From JADMII01 sp036278595 (lineage in GTDB: Bacteria > Chloroflexota > Dehalococcoidia > DSTF01 > JACRBR01): a stretch of DNA of 5,784 nucleotides. The notes below the pieces were generated by a model, which was not told the DNA's origin, did no database searches, and worked only from the letters and a program-made list of their open reading frames with translations. Positions 1-5,321 of the stretch are shown one piece after another; the stretch's first letter is position 1; every line of letters begins with the position of its first letter. Both the position numbers and the translations under genes were made by a program. The stretch lies in the NCBI GenBank assembly GCA_036278595.1, contig DASUKS010000262.1:1-5784 (forward strand). Reading direction: 5' to 3'.

Positions 1-3
1 ACG

Positions 4-1353
4 TCACATCTCGCTGACGCCGGTGAAGTTCCACTTCCCGATCTTGAGCGCGGGCATGCGGCGGACGCCGCCGCCGATGTCGCCGAGCAGGAGCATCGGC
101 TCGCGGCCGATGGCATCGACGTTGTTCAACGCTTCGACGTAGCCCTGGGTGAAGCGCATGCTGCGGCCGGGGCCCACGATCTTGCCGTCTTCGACGAGGA
201 ACGTGCCGTCGCGGGTCATGCCGGTGACGACGACGTTCAGCGGGTGCACGGTGCGCGTGTACCAGAAACGCGTGACGATCAGGCCGCGCTTCATGCCGGC
301 GATCATGCCGCCGGTCGTGGCGTCGCCGGGGGCCATGAACATGTTCATGGGGATGGGGCCGAAGGAGACGCCTGCGGGGAGCGCATGTCCGGTCGAGTGC
401 GCGTCGCCGCCGACCTTGCCGGCGAGGTAGCTGTCCCAGACGACGCCCTTCGCGACGCCGTGGTCGATGAGGTCGACGCGCTGCTTCGGCACGCCCTCGA
501 AGTCGAAGGGCTCCGCGATCCCTTCGGGCGAGAGGCCGTCGTCCCAGATGCTGACGTTTTCGCCCATCACGCGCTCGCCGATGCGTCCGGACATGAAGCT
601 GCGCTTCTCGATGAACGGCAGCGCGCCAAACGAGAGATAGGAGAAGAAGTCGAGCAGGTCGACGGCGGCGTAGGGCGAAAGCAGCACCTCGTACTCGCCG
701 GGCTCAATCGTGCGCGGGTTGACGCCGCGGAGCGCGACATCGACCGCCTCGCGTGCGACGTCTTCGCCGTCGATGTCGCCGACGTCCTTGCTGGCGCGCG
801 CGGCGTAGCCGCTCGACGTCTCGGACATGACGACGGTGTTGATGTCGGCCTGGGTCTGCCGGTGGTATGCCCAGACGCCGAGCGAGCTGGCGACGGCAAA
901 CTCGTGCGCGGTCGTGTGGTAGGCACCGGCGGCGGTGAGGGCGGCGCGGGATGCGGCATCGCAGATCTGCTGGACGACGCCGGCGCGCTCCTCCGGGCCG
1001 CAGCGGGCGGTGCGCTCGACGAACGCGTCGGCGAGCGGGATCGGCTGCGGACGCGGGAGCGAGCGGAAGTCCTCGTTCTCGCGCTGATGCTCCGCGAGCT
1101 CGAAGGCGCGCGCGGCGACGCGGCGCAGCGCTTCGTCGGAGGTCTCGTTGGTGGAGGCGACGCCGATCTTCTGGCCGATGACGACGCGCACGCGTACATC
1201 GACGTCGCTCTGCTCAACGTTTTGGTGGATGTAGTTGTTGGCGAAGCGCGTGAGGGCGGAGTCGCCGGCGAAGATCTCGACGTCGGCCTGATCCCCACGG
1301 CTGGCGGCGAGGACGACGTCGGCGATGCGGCGCATCTCTGGTTCAGTGAGCAT
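4..1353 (-). CDS. TldE/PmbA-like subunit of the TldD/TldE metalloprotease family
   Basis: A complete 449-residue protein, the usual length for TldE/PmbA (about 450). The TldD/TldE pair is a cytoplasmic heterodimeric protease that, in E. coli, processes microcin B17 precursor and degrades CcdA; only TldD carries zinc. Visible here: an N-terminal lobe (about 1-115), a middle segment (about 120-225), and a C-terminal beta-rich domain (about 225-449) containing family-like stretches RSFMSGRIGERV (251-262), DSYLAGKVGG (307-316), TGHALPAG (321-328) and GDIGGGVRR (424-432). No HExxxH zinc motif exists: the HE at 150-151 is followed by FAVA, and the position equivalent to the TldD site (about 220-240) has no His pair. 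I therefore call it the TldE-type, non-metal subunit. The ATG at 1353 is chosen because GAGG lies 7 nt upstream. The stop is 3 bases from the window edge, so any tldD partner would be off-window. Family confidence is high, substrate unknown. Confidence 0.88.
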   Translation of the reverse strand: MLTEPEMRRIADVVLAASRGDQADVEIFAGDSALTRFANNYIHQNVEQSDVDVRVRVVIGQKIGVASTNETSDEALRRVAARAFELAEHQRENEDFRSLPRPQPIPLADAFVERTARCGPEERAGVVQQICDAASRAALTAAGAYHTTAHEFAVASSLGVWAYHRQTQADINTVVMSETSSGYAARASKDVGDIDGEDVAREAVDVALRGVNPRTIEPGEYEVLLSPYAAVDLLDFFSYLSFGALPFIEKRSFMSGRIGERVMGENVSIWDDGLSPEGIAEPFDFEGVPKQRVDLIDHGVAKGVVWDSYLAGKVGGDAHSTGHALPAGVSFGPIPMNMFMAPGDATTGGMIAGMKRGLIVTRFWYTRTVHPLNVVVTGMTRDGTFLVEDGKIVGPGRSMRFTQGYVEALNNVDAIGREPMLLLGDIGGGVRRMPALKIGKWNFTGVSEM

Positions 1354-1360
1354 CGGTTTT

Positions 1361-1364
1361 CCTC
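1361..1364 (-). promoter_or_regulatory. Ribosome binding site of the TldE-like gene, inside a repeat unit
   Basis: On the minus strand GTGAGG precedes AAAACCG and then ATG, a 7-nt spacing from GAGG, which fixes the start at 1353. The GAGG is the outer edge (CCTC on the plus strand) of hairpin repeat unit A. The hairpin stem proper ends at 1372, only 7 nt from the GAGG, so folding could influence ribosome access. Confidence 0.6.
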
Positions 1365-1403
1365 ACCCCCGCCCCCCTCTCCAACGAGTGGACAGGGGGG
1401 AGC
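1361..1403. repeat. Hairpin repeat, unit A
   Basis: Plus-strand arms CCCCCCTCTCCA (1372-1383) and TGGACAGGGGGG (1389-1400) pair over 12 positions with one C-C mismatch around a 5-nt loop. It is flanked by CCTCACCCCCG on the left and AGC on the right. Aligned with unit B, it shares the CCTC...CCCCG lead-in, the CCCCTCTCCA/TGGA(g/c)AGGGG stem and the AGC tail, so the two are copies of one element in the same orientation. There is no T tract on either side, so a classical terminator is unlikely. It could stabilise or attenuate the amidase-tldE transcript. Confidence 0.75.
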
Positions 1404-1421
1404 CGACGATCGAGCGGGATA

Positions 1422-1461
1422 CCTCTTCCCCGGCCCCTCTCCACATTGTGGAGAGGGGAGC
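1422..1461. repeat. Hairpin repeat, unit B (perfect palindrome)
   Basis: Arms CCCCTCTCCACA (1434-1445) and TGTGGAGAGGGG (1447-1458) are perfectly complementary around a single central T at 1446. The realistic fold is about 11 bp with a 3-nt loop. The unit lies about 60 bp from unit A, centre to centre, and shares its flanks (CCTC...CCCCGG to the left, AGC to the right). The perfect stem beside unit A's single mismatch suggests a maintained structural element rather than chance GC-richness. General form resembles dispersed intergenic hairpin repeats of high-GC genomes; membership of a named family cannot be decided here. Confidence 0.78.
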
Positions 1462-1488
1462 TTGTATTCGAGGCGGTCGTCGTTGCGT

Positions 1489-2952
1489 TCACTGGGTGGC
1501 GCCCTCTCGAACAGTTGATAGCGGGGCGTTGGCGGCGGCGGCCCACTGGTCGATGGGCGGATGGTGCTGCGCCCAGGGCTGGAGCTGCTCGAAGGCGCGG
1601 GCGGCGCGGAGGACGAGCGAGTCGTCGTAGGCGCGGCCGACGATGTGCAGGCCGACGGGCAGGCCCTGCGCGTCGAAGCCGCAGGGGACGGAGGCGGCTG
1701 GCTGGCCGGTGAGGTTGAACGCGGCGGTGTACGGCGACCAGCCGAGCGGGGCGTAGTCGTGGCCGCCGATGAGCTTCGGGGGCTCGCCGACGGGGAAGGC
1801 GGTCACCGACACCGCCGGCGTGAGCAGCAGGTCGTACGTGTCGTGGAACTGCCGCATGGCGTGCCAGAGCTTCATGCGGCGCTCGTTGGCGCGCACGTAC
1901 TCCATGCCTGTGACCTTCGAGCCGGTCTCGAGGAAGAAATGGGCGGTGGGGCCGACCTGCGCGAGCTGCTCGGGCGTCAGCTCGCCGAGCCAGACAGCGT
2001 CGGCAGCGGCGGCGAGGGTGATGAAGGTGCGGTCCGCGTTCGGGTTGGCGATCGCGGGCGAGGCTTCTTCGACGGTGCAGCCGAGGTCCGCGAAGCGCTT
2101 CGCTGCGCGCTCGCAGATGTCGCGCACCTCCGGCTCGACGGGCGCGTAGCCGAGGTCGGGCGACCAGGCGATGCGCAGGCCACGGACGCCGAGATCCACT
2201 TCGTCGAGAAAGGAGCCGGGGTAGTCTGCGACAGAGTACGGGTCAGCGGGCTCGTGGCCGGCGATCACATCGAGCATGAGGGCGGCGTCGGAGACGGTGC
2301 GCGACATCGGCCCGCGGTGCGTGAAGGTGCTCCAGCCGCCCGGGTTGCGCGCGACGCGGCCGTACGTGGGCTTGATGCCGAAGATGCCGCAGAACGACGA
2401 CGGAATGCGGATGCTGCCGCCGCCATCGCTGCCGAGCGCGATCGGGCCGAGTCCGGCGGCGACCGCGGCGCCCGCGCCACCGCTGGAGCCGCCCGGCGTG
2501 CGGCGGATGTCCCAGGGGTTGTACGTCGGGCCGAAGAGCGGGTTCTCGGTCGTCGGGAGGAAGCCGAACTCGGGCGTGTTCGTCTTGCCGAGGTGGATCG
2601 CGCCGGCATCGAGCAGGCGCTTCACGGAGATCTCGTAGCCCTGGGCGATGCGGTCCTTGTAGATCAGCGAGCCCTTGGTGGTCGGCAGGCCCTGGACGTC
2701 GAAGAGATCTTTTATGGAAAGCGGCACGCCGTGCAGCGGGCCGAGCTGCTCCCCGCGCATGACGGCGGCCTCGGCGGAGCGCGCGCCCGCGAGCGCCATC
2801 TCGTGCGTCGGCGGCGTGTACGCATTGAGGGCGGGGTTCAGGCGGTCGATGCGGTCGAGGAGCGCCTGCGTGACTTCGACCGGCGAGAGGCGGCGCTCGC
2901 GGATCGCGGCCCGCATCTCGGTCGCGGGCATCCACGCCAGTTCATCGGACAT
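1489..2952 (-). CDS. Amidase-signature (AS) family amidohydrolase
   Basis: A 487-residue protein of normal AS-family length. These enzymes hydrolyse carboxamides through a Ser-cisSer-Lys triad. All parts are visible: Lys81 in LHGVPLSIKD (73-82), Ser156 in GGSSGG (154-159), and nucleophile Ser180 in GSDGGGSIRIPSSFCGIFGIKPT (174-196); Ser156 lies 24 residues before Ser180, as in fatty acid amide hydrolase. The GSDGGGSIR form differs from GSDTGGSIR typical of GatA, and no gatB or gatC is nearby, so this is probably a stand-alone amidase. No signal peptide; likely cytoplasmic. The frame stays open upstream to 3312, but I start at 2952 (MSDELAW) because AAGGAG lies 8 nt before it and upstream codons overlap the divergent acetyltransferase. 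The tail after about residue 467 looks non-conserved and may derive from a repeat. Substrate not predictable. Confidence 0.92.
   Translation of the reverse strand: MSDELAWMPATEMRAAIRERRLSPVEVTQALLDRIDRLNPALNAYTPPTHEMALAGARSAEAAVMRGEQLGPLHGVPLSIKDLFDVQGLPTTKGSLIYKDRIAQGYEISVKRLLDAGAIHLGKTNTPEFGFLPTTENPLFGPTYNPWDIRRTPGGSSGGAGAAVAAGLGPIALGSDGGGSIRIPSSFCGIFGIKPTYGRVARNPGGWSTFTHRGPMSRTVSDAALMLDVIAGHEPADPYSVADYPGSFLDEVDLGVRGLRIAWSPDLGYAPVEPEVRDICERAAKRFADLGCTVEEASPAIANPNADRTFITLAAAADAVWLGELTPEQLAQVGPTAHFFLETGSKVTGMEYVRANERRMKLWHAMRQFHDTYDLLLTPAVSVTAFPVGEPPKLIGGHDYAPLGWSPYTAAFNLTGQPAASVPCGFDAQGLPVGLHIVGRAYDDSLVLRAARAFEQLQPWAQHHPPIDQWAAAANAPLSTVREGATQ
1501..1526. repeat. Possible decayed third copy of the hairpin repeat, within the amidase 3' end
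   Basis: Plus-strand GCCCTCTCGAACAGTT followed by GATAGCGGGG echoes the CCCCTCTCCA-loop-TGGAGAGGGG plan of units A and B, centred on AACAGTT (1510-1516). Its centre is about 67 bp from unit B's, close to the 60-bp A-B spacing. Pairing is imperfect, with several mismatches, and the segment is inside the amidase reading frame, encoding roughly its last dozen residues. Similarity could be chance in GC-rich DNA. Confidence 0.3.
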
Positions 2953-2960
2953 GGGTGATT

Positions 2961-2966
2961 CTCCTT
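2961..2966 (-). promoter_or_regulatory. Shine-Dalgarno of the amidase gene
   Basis: Minus-strand AAGGAG followed by 8 nt (AATCACCC) and ATG. This strong site decides the start at 2952 against the longer open frame reaching 3312. No equally clear site precedes the plus-strand acetyltransferase, acetyltransferase-to-amidase start distance being 64 bp. Confidence 0.75.
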
Positions 2967-2980
2967 GCTCGCCGCATCGT

Positions 2981-3008
2981 ATGACACGCGGGAAGTCTCT
3001 GCTATCAT
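2981..3008 (+). promoter_or_regulatory. Sigma70-like promoter of the acetyltransferase, predicting a leaderless mRNA
   Basis: ATGACA (2981-2986, one mismatch to TTGACA), a 16-bp spacer, then TATCAT (3003-3008, one mismatch to TATAAT). The start of transcription would fall near 3014-3017, on or within 3 nt of the ATG at 3017. There is no Shine-Dalgarno before that ATG, which agrees with a leaderless transcript. The -35 box lies in the spacer shared with the divergent amidase gene, so activity of the two directions may be linked. Inferred from sequence only. Confidence 0.55.
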
Positions 3009-3016
3009 CGCGCACG

Positions 3017-4030
3017 ATGAGCATGCGGATCACCATCGATACGTTCAACCCTGAGCGGCATCTCGACCCGGCGGCGGCGCTGCTGGCGGAGCGGCACCGG
3101 CGCGATCGGGAGCGGGAGCCGACCCTGCCGCCCGAGTACGAGGTGCCGGCGGCGTGCCGGGCGGCGATCGAGCTGTCGTTCGCGACGCCGGGCTGGCAGG
3201 GGGTGGTCGCGCAGGAAGGCGGCGCGATGGCCGGCTTCATGATCGCGACGCCACAGCTCTTCCCGCCGACGCACTTCCTCGCGAGCTTCTTCCCGCCGCG
3301 GAGCATCGGCATCAGCTACCAATCGCACGCGACGCGCGAGGGGGCGGAGTACGACGCGTACCGCGCGATGTACGCATCGATCGCCGGCACGTTCGTGCAG
3401 CGCGGGTACTTCGACCATATGGTGAGCCTCGCGGCGCGTGACGCCGCGGCGTGCGAGGCGTTCACCTCGCTGACCTTCGGGCGGCATTCGGTGGCGGCGA
3501 TGCGCGGCGTCGAGCCACCGCAGCGGGTGCCGGCCGGGGTCGAAGTGCACCAGGCGGGCACGGAGGACGCGGAGGTCGTGTACGCGCTCGCGGAGGAGCT
3601 GAACGAGCACCACGCGCGCTCGCCGATCTACTGGCCGTACATCCGCGAGGCGGACGCGGCGAGCCACGACCTGTCGATCGGGCTGCTCGCGGACGCGAAC
3701 AACGCGCACTGGGTCGCCTACGAGCACGGGCGGCCGGTGGGGATGAACACCTTCATGCCACCGTCGTTCCTGTCGCTGATGACCGTGCCGGCGAAAACGG
3801 TGTACCTGTACCAGGGCATCGTCACGCAGGACGCGCGGGCGGGCGGGGTCGGCACTGCGCTGCTGGCGCGCGCGGCGGACTGGGCGCGCGAGCAGGGGTA
3901 CGAGCACATGGGGCTGCACTTCGCGGCGCCGAACCTGCAGGGGGCGGCGTTCTGGCAGTCGAGCGGGTTCCGGCCGGTGGAGTTCGGGATGCGACGGCAC
4001 ATCGACGAGCGGGTGTCCTGGGCGCAGTAG
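3017..4030 (+). CDS. GNAT-family N-acetyltransferase, two-lobed (degenerate N-terminal GNAT plus catalytic C-terminal GNAT)
   Basis: A 337-residue protein, about twice a single GNAT domain. The C-terminal lobe (about 173-330) shows the acetyl-CoA pyrophosphate-binding motif R274-A-G-G277-V-G279-T (consensus Q/RxxGxG/A) after the strand YLYQGIVTQ, then an alpha helix and the late GNAT pattern NLQGAAFWQSSGFRP (306-320). The N-terminal lobe (about 1-165) has GNAT-like pieces: GWQGVVAQEGGAMAGFMIA (59-77) and AACEAFTSLTFGR (144-156), but no acetyl-CoA loop. It is probably a structural or substrate-binding lobe. Transfer of acetyl from acetyl-CoA to an amine is expected; the acceptor is unknown. 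Start: ATG 3017 (MSMRI) or the in-frame ATG 3023; the open frame continues back to 2675 but would overlap the amidase antisense. Lacking a Shine-Dalgarno, it fits leaderless translation. Soluble, cytoplasmic. It is divergent from the amidase, which gives no firm functional clue. Confidence 0.85.
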   Translation: MSMRITIDTFNPERHLDPAAALLAERHRRDREREPTLPPEYEVPAACRAAIELSFATPGWQGVVAQEGGAMAGFMIATPQLFPPTHFLASFFPPRSIGISYQSHATREGAEYDAYRAMYASIAGTFVQRGYFDHMVSLAARDAAACEAFTSLTFGRHSVAAMRGVEPPQRVPAGVEVHQAGTEDAEVVYALAEELNEHHARSPIYWPYIREADAASHDLSIGLLADANNAHWVAYEHGRPVGMNTFMPPSFLSLMTVPAKTVYLYQGIVTQDARAGGVGTALLARAADWAREQGYEHMGLHFAAPNLQGAAFWQSSGFRPVEFGMRRHIDERVSWAQ

Positions 4031-4045
4031 GGTTGCGTTTGGCTG

Positions 4046-4076
4046 CGGTGCACGCTCAGGACGTGGCGTCGCACCG
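4046..4076 (+). terminator. GC-rich stem-loop just after the acetyltransferase (possible terminator without U tract)
   Basis: CGGTGCACGC (4046-4055) pairs with GCGT (4066-4069) and GCACCG (4071-4076), giving 10 bp with one bulged C at 4070 and a 10-nt loop. It begins 15 nt after the stop codon. No T run follows, so it may end transcription inefficiently, or simply protect the mRNA 3' end. Confidence 0.4.
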
Positions 4077-4098
4077 GCGCCTATCGCGCTAACCACGC

Positions 4099-4129
4099 GA
4101 AGATGGACGCTGGAAGATGGAAGATGGAC
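4099..4129. repeat. Short purine-rich direct repeat, GAAGATGGA x3
   Basis: GAAGATGGA occurs at 4099-4107, 4113-4121 and 4120-4128; the last two overlap as a 7-nt period (GGAAGAT twice). GAAGATGGAC recurs exactly 21 nt apart (4099-4108, 4120-4129). It lies between the acetyltransferase terminator-like hairpin and the transporter. It could be a slippage-prone microrepeat or protein binding site; no function is shown. Confidence 0.55.
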
Positions 4130-4353
4130 TCGCCGCCCGTCCGCATACGGTCGCTTCATATGTTTCCGCGGCAAACGGTGACAGGCTCTTCGTCAAGGCG
4201 GACTGAAAGCGATAGTGCAGCACGCAGTTCTCGACATTGTTGAGTCACTTAGTGCTTCTATCGCCTAACAGCGGTCATCTTTAGGATGCGGGCGGAGGAG
4301 CAACACCGCTGGCGCACGCCGACGTCCCATGTCCTGAACGGCGACCGCTGACG

Positions 4354-4385
4354 AGCGCGCGTCCAACATCGTTGGGCCGCGCGCT
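4354..4385 (+). promoter_or_regulatory. Strong hairpin immediately upstream of the transporter start
   Basis: AGCGCGCGTCCAAC (4354-4367) pairs with GTTGGGC (4371-4377) and GCGCGCT (4379-4385): 14 bp including one T-G wobble, one bulged C (4378) and an ATC loop. It ends 15 nt before the ATG at 4401, where a Shine-Dalgarno would be expected but is absent. It could act as a 5' untranslated regulatory stem, an upstream transcription stop without U tract, or a DNA dyad. Confidence 0.5.
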
Positions 4386-4400
4386 GTTGCGCGACGGCTG

Positions 4401-5228
4401 ATGTCACCGTACGAGTTCCTGCTGATCCCGCTGGGGTTCGTCGTCGGCGCCTACGGAACGCTGGTCGGCGCGGGCGGCGGGTTCGTGCTCGTGCCGGTCC
4501 TGCTGCTGATCTTCCCGAACGAGCCGCCGGTGAGCATCACGTCGATCTCGCTGGGCGTCGTGTTCTTCAACGCGCTGTCGGGGTCGGCGGCGTACGCGCG
4601 GCTGAAGCGCATCGACTACACGACGGGGATCATCTTCGCGGTGGCGTCGTTCCCGGGGGCGATCGGCGGCGCGTTCCTCGTCGGGTACGTCCCGCGGACG
4701 ACGTTCGACATCATGTTCGGAGCGATCCTGGTCACGCTGGCGCTGTACACGTTCTGGAGCGCAGGACGGACGGAGTTGATCCGCAAGCCTTTGACCGGGT
4801 GGGGCGTGGTCACGCGCGAGTGGACCGGACCTGATGGAGAAGTGTTCCGGTACTCATACAACCTGCCGCTCGGCATTGCGTACACGATGTTCGTGGGGTT
4901 CCTCGCGACGCTGCTCGGGATCGGCGGCGGCGTCATCCACGTGCCGGTAATGATCACGGTGCTGCAGTTCCCGGTGCACATCGCGGTGGCGACATCGCAC
5001 TTCGTGCTGGTGTTCGGCTCGCTGTCAGGCAGCGTCGTACACCTTTCCAACGGCGACCTGCGCGGGATCAACCTCGTGCGCGTGGGGCTGCTCGCGGTCG
5101 GCGTCGTGCCGGGCGCGCAGGTCGGTGCGCGGCTGGCGCAGCGCTTCGGCGGGCCCGCGATCGTGCGGTTCCTCACGGTGGCGCTGCTGGCGCTGGGGAT
5201 CCGGCTGATTTACGGCGGTTTGGCGTAG
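4401..5228 (+). CDS. TauE/SafE (sulfite exporter/DUF81) family membrane transporter
   Basis: A 275-residue integral membrane protein, typical for COG0730/TauE-SafE, a family of putative anion (sulfite, sulfoacetate or related organosulfur) exporters; substrates of most members are unknown. It shows the internal duplication of the family: G23-AGGG-FVLVP (23-32) in the first half and G173-IGGG-VIHVP (173-182) in the second. Hydrophobic segments lie at about 5-36, 44-62, 72-97, 103-120, 154-172, 178-216, 225-242 and 253-272. Between the halves is a soluble loop (about 121-153) with the pattern R139-x-W-T-G-P-D-G-E-x-F-R-Y-x-Y-x-N154 (x = any residue). The second half carries His180, His193, His200 and His214. 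The ATG at 4401 is the only upstream start: the frame hits a stop at 4335-4337 with no ATG or GTG between. No Shine-Dalgarno is visible; a stable hairpin precedes it. The next gene, a histidine kinase, follows 93 bp later in the same direction. Confidence 0.87.
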   Translation: MSPYEFLLIPLGFVVGAYGTLVGAGGGFVLVPVLLLIFPNEPPVSITSISLGVVFFNALSGSAAYARLKRIDYTTGIIFAVASFPGAIGGAFLVGYVPRTTFDIMFGAILVTLALYTFWSAGRTELIRKPLTGWGVVTREWTGPDGEVFRYSYNLPLGIAYTMFVGFLATLLGIGGGVIHVPVMITVLQFPVHIAVATSHFVLVFGSLSGSVVHLSNGDLRGINLVRVGLLAVGVVPGAQVGARLAQRFGGPAIVRFLTVALLALGIRLIYGGLA

Positions 5229-5299
5229 ACCGCGCCGTGATGATTCTCCGATGTTCCTTCTCAGGACACGACGGACGATCGTAACCTGATTACAGGAAC

Positions 5300-5312
5300 A
5301 TCGCTTAGCGAT
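5300..5312. promoter_or_regulatory. Small perfect dyad before the kinase gene
   Basis: ATCGC (5300-5304), TTA, GCGAT (5308-5312): a perfect 5-bp inverted repeat ending 9 nt before the kinase ATG. Other small symmetric sites in the 93-bp gap are ACGATCGT (5275-5282) and CCTGATTACAGG (5286-5297). These may be operator or promoter-associated sites; short dyads also occur by chance, so confidence is low. Confidence 0.25.
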
Positions 5313-5321
5313 CCCGCTGTT

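Larger units (their letters stand above)
4077..4400. other. Gene-free stretch upstream of the transporter
   Basis: No credible coding region. The longest small frame I checked (ATG 4103, 46 codons, Arg/Ser-rich) has no ribosome binding site or recognisable sequence. The middle (about 4140-4290) is less GC-rich than the genes around it. It contains a short purine repeat (4099-4129), a long-range complementary pair (4269-4276 with 4343-4350) and a strong hairpin (4354-4385). A promoter for the transporter must lie here or upstream; the best matches, TTGTTG (4237-4242) and TATCGC (4259-4264), are too poor to call. No tRNA or recognised riboswitch was seen. Confidence 0.5.

Noticed and set aside
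244..1518. Long plus-strand open frame of 424 codons opposite the TldE-like gene
   Set aside because: Its translation is low-complexity and has no recognisable motif, while the minus strand encodes a full-length family protein. It is an antisense shadow caused by high GC.
1561..2958. Plus-strand open frame of 465 codons opposite the amidase
   Set aside because: Composition is dominated by Ala, Arg, Gly and Glu with no motif; the amidase on the other strand has its complete catalytic triad.
2976..2981. TACGAT as -10 box of an amidase promoter on the minus strand
   Set aside because: Two mismatches to consensus and no acceptable -35 at a suitable distance; too weak to list as a feature.
2953..3312. 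120-codon upstream extension of the amidase
   Set aside because: It overlaps the divergent acetyltransferase, is Arg/Ser/Cys-rich without family similarity, and the start at 2952 has a strong Shine-Dalgarno.
3005..4174. Minus-strand open frame of 389 codons opposite the acetyltransferase
   Set aside because: Arg-rich shadow translation; the plus strand shows an intact GNAT motif and a promoter.
4103..4243. Small plus-strand frame of 46 codons in the gap
   Set aside because: No ribosome binding site, biased Arg/Ser content, and it starts inside a microrepeat; no support for translation.
4263..4377. Integron attC-like site: GCCTAAC (4263-4269) and GTTGGGC (4371-4377), 115 bp apart
   Set aside because: Both match the degenerate RYYYAAC/GTTRRRY ends and the length is in range, but the ends are not exactly complementary, GTTGGGC pairs better with the local GTCCAAC at 4361, and there is no integrase or cassette array. 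Chance match is likelier.
5212..5238. Stem ACGGCG/CGCCGT around the transporter stop codon as terminator
   Set aside because: Only 6 bp, overlapping the stop codon, with a 15-nt loop and no T tract; insufficient to call.
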